64,000 bases of DNA from Fibrobacter sp. UWT2 (GCF_900142545.1 NZ_FRBF01000014.1:22939-86938), one strand, 5' to 3'; numbered from the stretch's first letter, positions 7,045-16,560 are shown. Numbers and translations: made by a program. Notes: generated by a model from the sequence alone, not told the origin.

Positions 7045-8562
7045 TTAGAACTGTTCGAAGAACTTGTGGACTTCTTCGGGCACCCAAGTGCTTTCCCAGT
7101 TCCAACCCACGCCCATGTTACCGGTGTCGTGAGCAGTCCACTGGTGGTCACCCGGCCAGCTACACCACTTGACGGGGAAGCGTTCGTCGACCGTCGTGAA
7201 GTCGTAGCAGACGTGGCCCGTATTGCCGCTTACTTCCTTAGGCTTTTCGGAGCTAGCGTCGGTGAAGTCACCGTTCGCATCGGCCTTGCCGTTACGCTTC
7301 AGAATTCGCGGAAGAGCGCTATTCTTGGCACGATTGTAATCGCAGCGGCCATCGTTCACGCCATGAACGTTCATCCAGGCAATCGGCAGGTTCTTCATGT
7401 TGTTGCCTTCAGGCAGCCAGATGTTGTAATCAGCCACGGCGTAAGTAGCGGCAGCACGCACGCGACTCTGCATGTCTTGCATCAAGGAGTAGCTGAACAT
7501 GGCGCCGTAGCTGAAGCCCGTAATGAACACGCGGCTCGTATCGATACAGTAGTTTTCGTTCAGAGTAGTAAGCGTCTGGGCGAAGAAGTCATGATCGCCT
7601 TGGCCCTTGTTCCACAGACCGCCAATGGCATCGAGCGAGACAAAGATGTAGTCGCCGTTCTTGTCGAGCACCTGCTGGCCGTAATACGGAGTGGGGTGGT
7701 CATAGTCGGCGTTGTGGTGCACGAAGTCTTCGCCGGAGCTACCGTAGCAGTGCAATGCGAAAAGCACCTTGTGTGGTTTCGTGTTGTCGTAGTTCTTGGG
7801 CAAGGTGATAAAGTATTTGCGGCTATCGCTGCCAACCTGTATCTGGAACTGGTCGCCGTTTTCGACGCTCTTGACCTTTTGCAACTTGGAATTGCTGCCA
7901 CAGCCCTTACTCGGGGTGGGCGCATTACCGAGTGCGTAACCGAACTTGAAGGTTTCTTCGGTTGACTCTTCGTTCATCTTGATTGCGACGGTCGTATCGA
8001 GATTCGGGAGGAACACCTTTACGGTTTCGTAGCCTTCGAACGCGACACTCAAGGTATCCTTTTCGACGCCGTCGACCTTCATGAGTGCCTTGCCGCCTTG
8101 CTTAAAGGAGCCCGAATAGTTGCCTGTGGCGTTAAAGCGGATGGATTCTTGCGCCGAGCCGAGCTTGACGCGGGCCAGATAAGTGCCCTGCGACTTGATG
8201 ACGGAATTCAGGTCCACCGAACCGGAACCTTGCAGCGTCTGCGCAAATACCTGGTTTCCGACCATGTCGAAAACTTTGACCTGCACCGGGGTGGCGCCAC
8301 TTTGCGTAAAGTTCAAGACGCCATTGGCCAGGCTGAAGTTGCCGGCGCTACGAGCCGCGCTCAAATGGGACGATTCTTCCTTGAAGGTGAATTTGCCCTG
8401 GGCGTCAGTGGTGGTGGCCTTGTTCCTTTTGAGAAGCTTTACATCTGCACCTTGAATGGCGTTGCCGTCTTTAGTGGTGACAGTACCGTTTAAGGTATAT
8501 GCAGACGACATTCCGCAAAATGCCAAGAGGCATGCAGCCGTAATTAGATTAGGCGCTTTCAT
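7045..8562 (-). CDS. Secreted CE1-type carbohydrate esterase (feruloyl or acetylxylan esterase-like)
   Basis: The 505-residue protein has a signal peptide (cut near MSSA-YTL). Residues about 22-65 form a carboxypeptidase-regulatory-like fold (LNGTVTTKDGNAIQGADVKL), 85-150 resemble a sorting or accessory module (VKVFDMVGNQVF, SQGTYLARV), and 235-505 are an alpha/beta hydrolase of the PHB-depolymerase/CE1 kind. The nucleophile is Ser351 in GFSYGAM; Asp404 (HGVND) and His473 or His478 (GDHQWTAHD) are candidates for the triad. It probably removes ferulate or acetyl groups from hemicellulose. The accessory modules being N-terminal is unusual. Confidence 0.85.
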   Translation of the reverse strand: MKAPNLITAACLLAFCGMSSAYTLNGTVTTKDGNAIQGADVKLLKRNKATTTDAQGKFTFKEESSHLSAARSAGNFSLANGVLNFTQSGATPVQVKVFDMVGNQVFAQTLQGSGSVDLNSVIKSQGTYLARVKLGSAQESIRFNATGNYSGSFKQGGKALMKVDGVEKDTLSVAFEGYETVKVFLPNLDTTVAIKMNEESTEETFKFGYALGNAPTPSKGCGSNSKLQKVKSVENGDQFQIQVGSDSRKYFITLPKNYDNTKPHKVLFALHCYGSSGEDFVHHNADYDHPTPYYGQQVLDKNGDYIFVSLDAIGGLWNKGQGDHDFFAQTLTTLNENYCIDTSRVFITGFSYGAMFSYSLMQDMQSRVRAAATYAVADYNIWLPEGNNMKNLPIAWMNVHGVNDGRCDYNRAKNSALPRILKRNGKADANGDFTDASSEKPKEVSGNTGHVCYDFTTVDERFPVKWCSWPGDHQWTAHDTGNMGVGWNWESTWVPEEVHKFFEQF

Positions 8563-8731
8563 AAACTTGTTGACTCCTTATTTGTTTGCTCCACAACAAG
8601 CACATCCTCTATAAAACTAATCTATAGCTAGGCCGAAATCGCATAGGGAAACGCTTTGCCCATGGACGATCCGTCTATAAAAATATGTTTACGTACGCTA
8701 AATTTGCCGAAAAACCTTTAATTTGTATCCA

Positions 8732-8813
8732 AACTTTTATTTCGGATGTAATAAAAATAAAAGTTGAAATTAAGATTTTTTTTTCTATATTTGGGCGCGC
8801 CAAATTAATTTGG
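8732..8813 (+). promoter_or_regulatory. Promoter with nested palindromes upstream of the 8821 gene
   Basis: TTGAAA (8764-8769) and TATATT (8786-8791), 16 apart, form a promoter. AACTTTTAT (8732-8740) and ATAAAAGTT (8757-8765) form an inverted repeat that touches the -35. A second perfect palindrome, CCAAATTAATTTGG (8800-8813), overlaps the ribosome-binding site GGAGG. Confidence 0.5.
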
Positions 8814-8820
8814 AGGAAAT

Positions 8821-9771
8821 ATGAATAACAAAGTTCTTGCTACTGCCACGGTTGTGGTCTTATCAAGTTTCATTTCTAGTGCCTGGGCCGCAAGACCCGA
8901 AGGCGAGCCGACTTGCAGTTTTGTTGGTGGGGCATTTTATAAGTCCAATAACACCATGTATCTGGAATCGATCAACGACGAAAACGCAAAAGTCGAAGTC
9001 GATAACGTTGCCGCGAATTGCATCAACAACAGTGTAAGCGGCAACTTCAAAGTCATTGTTGAACGCAGCACGGCTCTGGCAGCAAACTCTACCATCACCT
9101 TGCCGGCAAACTACCAGTCCGCAAACGAATGCGTCGACTTGTACGAACCCATCAGCTACAACAAAGACGAAAACGGCATGTGGATCACCGCCGAAAAGCA
9201 TGACATCGAAAATGGTGCCGCCCACAGACCCATGCTGATGATTACCAATACGGACAAAGATGAATGCAAGGGCATCAAGGAAATCGAATTCACGGCAACC
9301 GGCGTGAGCGTTTCTACGCAGACCTCTGTCGAACTCGCTTTAAGAAGCGACGTCAGCAATCAGGGCGACTGGCTCATGCGCGGCTCTTACAGCTTTATCC
9401 GCTGGGACAAGGACGACGCCGAATTGGGCAGTGTTTACGGCTATGCCGCCAAGACCAAGGACAAAGTCGAAGCCGGCCAGTTCACCAAGGTCGGTTCAGG
9501 CGCCTTTGTTCCGCCGCTGCGCGCTTACCTGGTTTACAAGGGTGACAAGGCTCTTCAAAAGTCCACTGAATCCGTTGCCTCCGCGCTGCCCGAAACGATC
9601 AACGTGAAGCTCATCGACAAGGGAAACGGCACAACCCGCCTTGCTCGCTGGAACATGGCCACGGGCGAAATCGTAAAGGTGAACGGTTGGTTCGATCTCA
9701 AGGGTCGCAAGCTGAACAGCAAGCCCCAAAACAAGGGCATGTTCATCGGCAACACCAAGGTCCAAAAGTAA
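8821..9771 (+). CDS. Secreted protein of unknown function with C-terminal sorting-like motif
   Basis: The 316-residue product has a signal peptide cut at SAWA-ARPEGE. The mature part is rich in Asn, Thr and Lys and probably beta-structured; it has no domain I recognise. The last 45 residues (GWFDLKGRKLNSKPQNKG then MFIGNTKVQK) follow the FDLxGRxL...KGxxI pattern of C-terminal secretion or sorting domains in Bacteroidota and Fibrobacterota, so the protein is probably delivered to the surface. GGAGG precedes the ATG. A 39-residue peptide gene follows 16 bases downstream in the same transcript. Confidence 0.65.
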   Translation: MNNKVLATATVVVLSSFISSAWAARPEGEPTCSFVGGAFYKSNNTMYLESINDENAKVEVDNVAANCINNSVSGNFKVIVERSTALAANSTITLPANYQSANECVDLYEPISYNKDENGMWITAEKHDIENGAAHRPMLMITNTDKDECKGIKEIEFTATGVSVSTQTSVELALRSDVSNQGDWLMRGSYSFIRWDKDDAELGSVYGYAAKTKDKVEAGQFTKVGSGAFVPPLRAYLVYKGDKALQKSTESVASALPETINVKLIDKGNGTTRLARWNMATGEIVKVNGWFDLKGRKLNSKPQNKGMFIGNTKVQK

Positions 9772-9787
9772 TTATTAAAGGTTGGTT

Positions 9788-9907
9788 ATGGAAAAGAAAG
9801 AATACAAAGCACCGGAAATGGAAATCGTAGATTTCGAAGCTCAGGCATGCCTGCTCTCTGGCAGTAGCGACGATTGCGATGCCGAATACTGCGACGAACT
9901 CGGCTAA
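9788..9907 (+). CDS. 39-residue Cys-containing acidic peptide
   Basis: A complete short frame follows the secreted-protein gene after 16 bases, with AAAGG just before its ATG and a strong terminator 25 bases after its stop, so it is the last gene of a two-gene transcript. The peptide starts MEKKEYKAPEMEIVDFEAQ and ends in a Cys- and Asp-rich tail (CLLSGSSDDCDAEYCDELG). The charged leader, the LLSGS junction and the compact tail resemble short precursor-like peptides of Bacteroidota whose function is unknown. No modification enzyme lies nearby. Confidence 0.6.
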   Translation: MEKKEYKAPEMEIVDFEAQACLLSGSSDDCDAEYCDELG

Positions 9908-9932
9908 AAAAATGAATTAAAGCCATTTAAGG

Positions 9933-9962
9933 AACCGTCGGCATTGCCGGCGGTTTCTTTTT
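9933..9962 (+). terminator. Terminator after the 39-residue peptide gene
   Basis: AACCGTCGGC pairs with GCCGGCGGTT (one G-T pair) around a 3-base loop, followed by TTTCTTTTT. Confidence 0.9.
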
Positions 9963-9996
9963 ATTACATTTCCTTTGTACTAACAAGAGGAGTAAA

Positions 9997-11358
9997 ATGA
10001 AGAGTTTCAAAATAATGGTTTCCGCAACAGCCCTGTTGGCAGCCCTTACAGGCTGCGGAGACGATTCCAGCGGCAAGGTAGTCGCCGTGATCGATTCCGA
10101 CGGCCATAACGTCACGAACAAAAGCAGCTCCTCGGTGAGTGACAGCTTCGGATCCTCAATGAGAGAAAGCTTCAAGTCTTCGAGCAGTTCCGCAAAAGAC
10201 GTTGACATCGACGATGAACCCATCGTTATCGATGACCCGGAAGATCTCAGGGACAATTACAAGCATGGCTACATCGGGTACATGAGCGACAGAAGCATCG
10301 ACCTGATCCAAGGCGGAATCGTACGCACCTGGAAGCCCACCGAAAATGGCCTCGTGATGGTTTCTGTAGACACCCTCGACGGAGACGGGAAAGTCAAGCT
10401 GAACACCTCGCTGAGCGGCTTCAACCTGGTGGAAATGCAGAAAGACGACCTCTATTCCATGAGGTGGCTATTCTTCAGCGAAAACATGGAAACCGGAATA
10501 TACGTAGCCAAGGAGGGCGTCGCCGTCACAGGTTACATCGCCAATAAAGGTGAGCCCGTCGCAGGCGCCAAGCTCACGATTCTGGACAGGGAAACGACCA
10601 CTGACGTTGACGGAAGATTCACATTCGAAAACCTCCCCGACGGCGTCCACTTCATGACCGCAGAATACAACGGGGAATCCCGCATTTACCAGGTGCAGAC
10701 CACCCGAACGGTACGATTCACCGAAGAACAGATTATCAACCGAATCCGCTGGGAATACGGCGTTTACACCCTCTTGGCCGATTATGAAGACTGGTCCAGC
10801 GGCCGCACCGTCGTAGGCAACACCTTCGGCCTGGTCGGCCCCACCTACTTCTTTACCGATTCCTCTTATGGCGGCAAGAGCCACTTTTATGGCAATGTGG
10901 AATTCGCCCATGCCGAAAAATTCAGGCAAGACGAGATGATGGGCGTTCACGTATACTTTAAAGCCGATATCGACGAAGAATTCGACAATCACTTCGCCCT
11001 GACCGGATTCATTCTCGGCGAAGACGAACGCGAACTCGGAGACGACAACTACGCCTATTTTGACATCAGCAAAGCCTCGGGACTTTCCTTTGCCGCCAAG
11101 GGATCCGGCATGCTGCTCGTGCAGATGGTCGTGCACAACAGCGACGGCAGCACCGATTACGTAACGCCTTCCGGCATCGAACTCACGGACGAATGGAGTA
11201 GCTACGAGTTCCCCTTCGAAGACGAATTTCGTTCCAAGCTGACGGCAGTAGAGGCCATCAACTTCGCCCTGATCGAAGATGGCGAACTCTACCTCGACAA
11301 CGTGAGATTGGACGGAATTGTGCCCACCAAATGGCCACTTTTGGGCAAAAGGCTCTAA
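9997..11358 (+). CDS. Lipoprotein with carboxypeptidase-regulatory-like and C-terminal carbohydrate-binding-like domains
   Basis: The 453-residue product has a lipoprotein signal with lipobox LTGC at residues 17-20 and a Ser-rich linker (residues about 43-68). Residues about 178-235 (VTGYIANKGEPVAGAKLTIL then TTTDVDGRFTFENLPDGVH) form a carboxypeptidase-regulatory-like (transthyretin-like) domain. The C-terminal part, ending AINFALIEDGELYLDNVRL, resembles the galactose-binding beta-sandwich found in CBM11/CIA30-type modules. No catalytic domain is visible, so a surface binding role is likely. GAGGAG precedes the ATG. Confidence 0.65.
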   Translation: MKSFKIMVSATALLAALTGCGDDSSGKVVAVIDSDGHNVTNKSSSSVSDSFGSSMRESFKSSSSSAKDVDIDDEPIVIDDPEDLRDNYKHGYIGYMSDRSIDLIQGGIVRTWKPTENGLVMVSVDTLDGDGKVKLNTSLSGFNLVEMQKDDLYSMRWLFFSENMETGIYVAKEGVAVTGYIANKGEPVAGAKLTILDRETTTDVDGRFTFENLPDGVHFMTAEYNGESRIYQVQTTRTVRFTEEQIINRIRWEYGVYTLLADYEDWSSGRTVVGNTFGLVGPTYFFTDSSYGGKSHFYGNVEFAHAEKFRQDEMMGVHVYFKADIDEEFDNHFALTGFILGEDERELGDDNYAYFDISKASGLSFAAKGSGMLLVQMVVHNSDGSTDYVTPSGIELTDEWSSYEFPFEDEFRSKLTAVEAINFALIEDGELYLDNVRLDGIVPTKWPLLGKRL

Positions 11359-11428
11359 TTTGAGCTAATTTCGCCGCCATTCCCCTTTTGCAAAATTGTC
11401 AATAAAATCTTATTTATCCCCCTTAAAA

Positions 11429-11453
11429 ACCCCCTTTAAAGGGGGTATTTTTT
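11429..11453 (+). terminator. Terminator before the glycoside hydrolase gene
   Basis: ACCCCCTTTAAAGGGGGT is a perfect 18-base palindrome followed by ATTTTTT. It ends the lipoprotein transcript, 33 bases before the next start codon. Confidence 0.75.
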
Positions 11454-11485
11454 ATGGTGGTGTAATAGAACTAGAGGATGATAGT

Positions 11486-13432
11486 ATGAACTTCAAGTGT
11501 CTTTCTATGGTTTTGATGGCGGCAGCCCTTGCGGATGCAGCAGTAAATTTGGGCGTAAGCCTCGGTGATAGCATCAAGCCGGTGACCCATGTGGCCACGG
11601 GTTCGCTTTATGGCCTTACCGAAACACTCCCGAGCAATATCGAAAAAGATGTCGCTCCCCTCAAGCCGAACGTTTTCCTTTCGCCGGCACGTAGCGGTAG
11701 CGGCCGCCAGCAGGGCATCGGTGGCGCATTCCTTGTGGCCCCACGTGTCGAAAGCATCGGTGCCAAGATCCAGATTCGCCTGGCCGACGTTTTGCCTGGC
11801 TGGCCTTACAAGTTCCAGAACATGGATCACTGGAAAAACGAAGTAAAATCTGTCATCAACGACAAGCTCAAATCGAACAACAAGAATTTTGACGGTTACG
11901 AGATCTGGAACGAACCGAACGATACGTGGAAATCGAGCATCGACTTCAATTCCGGTCTCTGGAAACAGACTTATGATCTGATTCGCCAGATGGACCCCGG
12001 TGCAAAAATTATCGGACCTTCTTATTCGTTCTATCACGCTTCGAAAATGGAAGAATTCGTTAAGTACTGTTCGCAAAACAACTGCATGCCCGATGTGGTC
12101 AGCTGGCACCAGTGGGGTAGCGGTGGCTTTGTGGGTTCTGTCGAAACTTACCGTAACCTCGAAAAGAAATACAACGTCAAGCCGCGCCCGCTGAGCATCA
12201 ACGAATATTCTTCGACCGAACACAGCGAAGAAGGTTGCCCCGGAGTGTCCGTCCCGTTTATTGCCAAATTCGAACGCCACGGTGTCGAAAGCGCCATGAT
12301 TTCTTGGTGGTTCGTACCGCTTCCGGGTCGCTTGGGTAGCTTGCTGACCTCGAACAACGAACGCGGTGGCGGCTGGTGGCTCTATAAGTGGTACGGCGAC
12401 ATGAGCGGCTACATGGCAAAGGTGACCCCGCCCAACGACAAGAGCGATGGCGTCGACGGCTTTGCCGCCCTCGACAAGAAGAAAGGCTTTGCAAGCATTG
12501 TACTCGGCGGTAACACCAAGGGCGATGTGAACGTGAATATTTCGGGTATTCCTTCGGCATTCGGCAACAAGGTGAATGTGACGGTGGAATACGTGGTCTG
12601 GGAAAACAAGGACAAGGCCGTGCCTTCGACAAATTTGGTGTCCGACAAGGAATACGACGTGAGCGACGGCAAGATTACGGTGCCGGTAAATATCACGAAT
12701 ACCAAGTACGGCTACCACATCAACATTACCTCCATTATTCCGCAGGCCCCGTACAAAGATGTGGCAGCAGCCATCCCCGGAAAAATTGAAATCGAAAATT
12801 ACGACGTCGGCGGCTCCGGCAAGGCCTACCTCGACAAAGATGACGACAACAAGGGCGGCGAGTACCGCGACGATGCAGTCGATATCGTGAAAGCAGGCGA
12901 TGGTTACGCCATCGGCTACACTCAAGAAGGCGAATGGTTGGAATACACCGTGAAGGTGGATCAGGACAAGGAATACGACCTCAGCATCCGTTACGCCACC
13001 TCTTCGGAGAATACAGGCATCAAGCTCTATGTCGATGACAAAACCGTCCTTGAAAACGTCACGTTCCCTCAAGGCGCCGACTGGGATACCTATACGGTTC
13101 TCGAAGCAGGCAAGGTAACGCTTTCTGAAGGTGAACACGTGCTTAAGGTGGAAATTGTCGGAAACTACGTAAACATCGATTGGCTGAATTTCGCTGATCC
13201 CTCGACGACAGCGATCGCCGCTCGCGGGCTGCAAACGGAATCGCTGCAATTCACGCCGCAAAAGCCGACCACCTACAACGTGTTCGATATGCAGGGCCGC
13301 CTCGTGGCAAAGTTCATAGCTTTAAGCGCCCAGGAACTGCAAGCGAAAACGGCCGCAGCCGTCAAGCGTTCGGGCACTTATTTGGTAAAGCCGCAAACGG
13401 GCAGGCAAATGCACCGCGTTACGGTCAAGTAG
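11486..13432 (+). CDS. Secreted clan GH-A glycoside hydrolase with CBM6
   Basis: The 648-residue protein has a signal peptide (cut near ALADA). Residues about 20-315 form a TIM barrel with the clan GH-A pair of glutamates: acid/base Glu143 in YEIWNEPND and nucleophile Glu240 in LSINEYSS. The overall look is closest to GH39- or GH86-like enzymes, but I cannot fix the family. A beta-sandwich follows (330-420), then a CBM6 at about 430-570 (IPGKIEIENYDVGG, EGEWLEYTVKV, VNIDWLNF), and a basic C-terminal module (FDMQGRLVAKF...RSGTYLVKP) typical of Fibrobacter secreted enzymes. The ATG at 11486 has AGAGG upstream. Confidence 0.85.
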   Translation: MNFKCLSMVLMAAALADAAVNLGVSLGDSIKPVTHVATGSLYGLTETLPSNIEKDVAPLKPNVFLSPARSGSGRQQGIGGAFLVAPRVESIGAKIQIRLADVLPGWPYKFQNMDHWKNEVKSVINDKLKSNNKNFDGYEIWNEPNDTWKSSIDFNSGLWKQTYDLIRQMDPGAKIIGPSYSFYHASKMEEFVKYCSQNNCMPDVVSWHQWGSGGFVGSVETYRNLEKKYNVKPRPLSINEYSSTEHSEEGCPGVSVPFIAKFERHGVESAMISWWFVPLPGRLGSLLTSNNERGGGWWLYKWYGDMSGYMAKVTPPNDKSDGVDGFAALDKKKGFASIVLGGNTKGDVNVNISGIPSAFGNKVNVTVEYVVWENKDKAVPSTNLVSDKEYDVSDGKITVPVNITNTKYGYHINITSIIPQAPYKDVAAAIPGKIEIENYDVGGSGKAYLDKDDDNKGGEYRDDAVDIVKAGDGYAIGYTQEGEWLEYTVKVDQDKEYDLSIRYATSSENTGIKLYVDDKTVLENVTFPQGADWDTYTVLEAGKVTLSEGEHVLKVEIVGNYVNIDWLNFADPSTTAIAARGLQTESLQFTPQKPTTYNVFDMQGRLVAKFIALSAQELQAKTAAAVKRSGTYLVKPQTGRQMHRVTVK

Positions 13433-13447
13433 AAATTTCAGGTAAAA

Positions 13448-14227
13448 CTACCCGACAATGACTTTGTAGAATTCAAGGAACTGCGCGGGGGACAATTCCT
13501 CGGCGCGGACCGTGGTGGGATAATCCAGGAGCTCGATAGCTTCCTGGATTTTCTTTTTGTCGTAAGCGCGGCCGAACGAGTTGGCGAGCGTCTTGCGCTT
13601 TTGAGTGAAGGCGGCGCGCACGAAGTCGAAGAAGCCCTCGGGAGCCTGCAAGGCATCAGCCTTGGGCGTCAAAAGCATCGTAGCGCTATCGACATTCGGG
13701 CGGGGCGTGAAATGCTCCGGCCCGATCTTGCGGAGAATCTGCGTATCAGCGTAAGCGGACACTAAAACAGAAAGGCTGCCGTAATTACTGCTGCAGGGGC
13801 TTGCACAGATGCGTTCGGCAACTTCGAGCTGCACCATTCCCATAAAGCCCTTGGTCAGGTGCAGTTTCGGCATCAGGCCCGCGATAATCGCCGTAGAAAC
13901 ATTGTAAGGCAAGTTTCCCGTGACCCAGGGCTTTTCGTGAGCATCCAGGAACGCCTGCAAGTCGAACTTCAAGAAGTCAATATTTTCAATATGGAAATTC
14001 TCGCGGCCCTGGAACTTTTGTTGCAAAAATTCCACACACTGCTCGTCGATCTCGACGGCAGTGAGTTGCACGTCGCGCTCCAGCAAATGTTCCGTCAGCG
14101 CGCCGTGCCCAGGGCCAATCTCAAGTACCCATTCGCCTGCATCCGCCGGCAAATCCCCCGCAATCATCTGCGCGGTAGGTACATCCAAAAAGTTCTGGCC
14201 AAATTTGCGGCGGCGAGCTCTATCCAT
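13448..14227 (-). CDS. rsmA: 16S rRNA dimethyladenosine transferase RsmA (KsgA)
   Basis: The 259-residue product has all family motifs: FGQNFL at residue 9, the SAM site LEIGPGHGALT at about 35, and the adenine site GNLPYNVST at about 105. It dimethylates two adenosines in the 3' hairpin of 16S rRNA late in small-subunit assembly. It starts 15 bases after the stop of the outer-membrane-like gene and is probably co-transcribed with it and tmk. It converges with the glycosidase gene. Confidence 0.95.
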   Translation of the reverse strand: MDRARRRKFGQNFLDVPTAQMIAGDLPADAGEWVLEIGPGHGALTEHLLERDVQLTAVEIDEQCVEFLQQKFQGRENFHIENIDFLKFDLQAFLDAHEKPWVTGNLPYNVSTAIIAGLMPKLHLTKGFMGMVQLEVAERICASPCSSNYGSLSVLVSAYADTQILRKIGPEHFTPRPNVDSATMLLTPKADALQAPEGFFDFVRAAFTQKRKTLANSFGRAYDKKKIQEAIELLDYPTTVRAEELSPAQFLEFYKVIVG

Positions 14228-14242
14228 AAAATCAAATACTCA

Positions 14243-15814
14243 CTAGAAGTTGATGAACATGCCAATCGAAGTCATGACTTCGTCAGTCGAGGAGAATGCC
14301 CCGAAGGGATTGCTCAGGAACTGCTTGGTAAAGGCGACTTCCAAGGCGGCCATTTCGTATTCCAGGCGCATACCCACATTCGCCGTGGTTATACCCGAAG
14401 AAATATCCATGGACTTGGTAGACTCATTGTTGATGTAGGAATCCCTGTAACGGAACAGATCCCACTGGTGAGAAGCGCTACCGTAAGCGACCACGTGGCT
14501 ACCCAGCATCACTTCGCCCAAAATGTTGGGAGTTGCAACCAAGGCGTATTCATTATGCCTGCTGCACACCTTCTTGATGCGGTCGTAGCTGGCCATGGGG
14601 GCTGTCATATTCAGGCCCATGAACACGCGGGCTTTTTCGTGACTCAAAATGGCGCCGCCGAAATTGAATTCAGGCACCACTTCTACGCGTGTCGTAGAAT
14701 CGGTCGTGTGAGCTTTCGTTGTCGCAAGGTAATACTTGCCGCCCTGTTCAAATATGCTCTTTTCGGTCACCGTGCTCTTGGAATTGTAACGGAACACGCT
14801 CAAGCCCGCACTCCAAGAAATCCTTCCCGGCTTCGAAACCATGAACCGGCCTCCCAAATTCCAAGCGTCCGATTCGATTTCCGTATTGCTACCCGTAATC
14901 GAGCCTTCACCTTCCGGATGTTCGTAAGCCAGACGAAGAGCCATATCCAAGCCAGCAAGCCTTGCAGACACGGTTCCGCCCAAAGCGGATCCGGCCGCTG
15001 TCGTCTTCACGGTTTCTTCGGCGCCCGTATTGTCGTCATCGACATAGCTCCACTTTTTGCCCACGGCAGCCTGCAACATCACGCCAAAGTTTTCCTTGGC
15101 CAAACCTGCAGTCACAAGCGCCAAGTCATTGTTGTTGTTGAAGGCGAAGAAGTAAGTCATGTCCTGTCCAAAAGAAACGACACCTTCCTGCTCGACGGGT
15201 TCAAAATAGGCAAAGCGACGATTGAACATCTTGTGGGGAATAGACATTTCGCCACCCACTGTCGCGGCAGCAGCTTCGTTTGCAACCGGGTTGTAGGAGT
15301 TGCCATGCAAAATATTGTCCAGCGGACTTGCGACAGGTTCGTTCGCCTTTGCCGCAGGAACCGTATCCACCTTAACAGCGGGAGTATCCACCGCTGCAAC
15401 AAGAGGCAACGTATCGACAGGGGCAATGGAATCTACCTGAGGCTTTGCGGTATCGGGGGCAGCCACAGCCATCACCTCTTCGGTCTTCACGGAATCGGCA
15501 ACCGGCGTCACCGTAGAATCAACAACCGAGACAACTGTGGAATCTGCCACAGGCGCCGTCGAATCGGCTACCGCTTCTGCAACCGCTTCGCGATTTTCTT
15601 CAATCATCTCCGGTTCTGCATTCTGGGCCGTAAAATCTACGACAGCGGAATCTGCAGGAACAATTTCAGGTGCGACCACCTCGGGCGTTTCTGCCACGGG
15701 CTGGGCTTGCGTAGAATCCGGCACCGGCGAAGAAACCGGAGCCACTTCCGCCTGCGCCAAGGCGCTCACCGAAGCGAATGCTGCAACTGTAATGACGCGT
15801 TTTGCAATATTCAT
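14243..15814 (-). CDS. Putative outer-membrane beta-barrel protein with Val/Asp/Ser/Thr/Pro repeat linker
   Basis: The 523-residue product has a signal peptide (MNIAKRVITVAAFASVSALA, cut near AQA-EVA). Residues about 24-190 are low-complexity, rich in PVADSTV-type repeats, followed by about 330 residues of alternating polar and hydrophobic strands ending in Phe (IGMFINF), as in outer-membrane barrels. No family is recognised. An AAGGGGG site fixes the start at 15814. It lies between tmk and rsmA (16- and 15-base gaps), an odd place for a surface protein. Confidence 0.6.
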   Translation of the reverse strand: MNIAKRVITVAAFASVSALAQAEVAPVSSPVPDSTQAQPVAETPEVVAPEIVPADSAVVDFTAQNAEPEMIEENREAVAEAVADSTAPVADSTVVSVVDSTVTPVADSVKTEEVMAVAAPDTAKPQVDSIAPVDTLPLVAAVDTPAVKVDTVPAAKANEPVASPLDNILHGNSYNPVANEAAAATVGGEMSIPHKMFNRRFAYFEPVEQEGVVSFGQDMTYFFAFNNNNDLALVTAGLAKENFGVMLQAAVGKKWSYVDDDNTGAEETVKTTAAGSALGGTVSARLAGLDMALRLAYEHPEGEGSITGSNTEIESDAWNLGGRFMVSKPGRISWSAGLSVFRYNSKSTVTEKSIFEQGGKYYLATTKAHTTDSTTRVEVVPEFNFGGAILSHEKARVFMGLNMTAPMASYDRIKKVCSRHNEYALVATPNILGEVMLGSHVVAYGSASHQWDLFRYRDSYINNESTKSMDISSGITTANVGMRLEYEMAALEVAFTKQFLSNPFGAFSSTDEVMTSIGMFINF

Positions 15815-15830
15815 ATTTCCCCCTTGCAAG

Positions 15831-16463
15831 TTACTGCAATCTTGCCTTTACCAACTTGTACAAATCCGCGAAAACTTCTTCGGGAGTGCGGTCTGCATCG
15901 ATAGCTGCAACGCAGTCGCTGTAGTCGCGGGCCGCGGCAAGATACCCCTTGCGCACCCTCTCGAAAAAATCAGCTTTTTCACTCTCCAGTCGATCGGGTG
16001 CCTCGCCCCGCTTCGCGGTGCGCGCGCGTCCCCGCTGCACGTCAATGTCAAGCACCACGGTCAGCTCCGGAAAACATCCGTCGCAAGTGATTTCCGTCAG
16101 GCGCTGCACAAGGTCTGCACCCAAGCCGCGGGCATAACCCTGGTAAGCAAAAGTGCTCCATGCGAATCTGTCGGCAATCACGATTTTACCTGCATCGAGC
16201 ACGGGCTGGATAATTTCAGCAATCACCTGGGCGCGTGCAGCATTGTACAACAAGAGTTCCGTCTTGTCGCTCATAATTCCCTTGAAGCTTGTATCCAAAA
16301 GAATTTCGCGCACACGTTCCGAAATCTTTGCACCGCCCGGTTCGCGCAGCTTTACTACGGAATACCCTTCTTTCGTAAGGGCATCGATCAGCATATCGAT
16401 TTGGGTCGTTTTACCCGAACCGTCGATACCTTCTAAACTAAAAAAATGTTTTGCCGTTTTCAT
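15831..16463 (-). CDS. tmk: Thymidylate kinase
   Basis: The 210-residue product has the P-loop GIDGSGKT at residues 12-19, the REPGG motif, the DRF motif (IADRFAWSTFAYQG) and a short Arg/Lys-rich lid (RTAKRGEAPDRLE). It phosphorylates dTMP to dTDP in the cytoplasm. Length is standard. It is first in the minus-strand group tmk-outer-membrane gene-rsmA and is divergent from the gene at 16561. Confidence 0.95.
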   Translation of the reverse strand: MKTAKHFFSLEGIDGSGKTTQIDMLIDALTKEGYSVVKLREPGGAKISERVREILLDTSFKGIMSDKTELLLYNAARAQVIAEIIQPVLDAGKIVIADRFAWSTFAYQGYARGLGADLVQRLTEITCDGCFPELTVVLDIDVQRGRARTAKRGEAPDRLESEKADFFERVRKGYLAAARDYSDCVAAIDADRTPEEVFADLYKLVKARLQ

Positions 16464-16560
16464 AGTAGTTTTTCTTGTACTTCAAAAAGTTAGAAAAAAT
16501 TTATACTATTCCAAGAAAATGCTATCTTTACTTCGCTTTTTGCAACTTACGGAGTTTTTT

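Noticed and set aside
11471..13261. Long frame opposite the glycoside hydrolase
   Set aside because: Antisense shadow; no ribosome-binding site, and the plus strand has catalytic motifs and CBM6.
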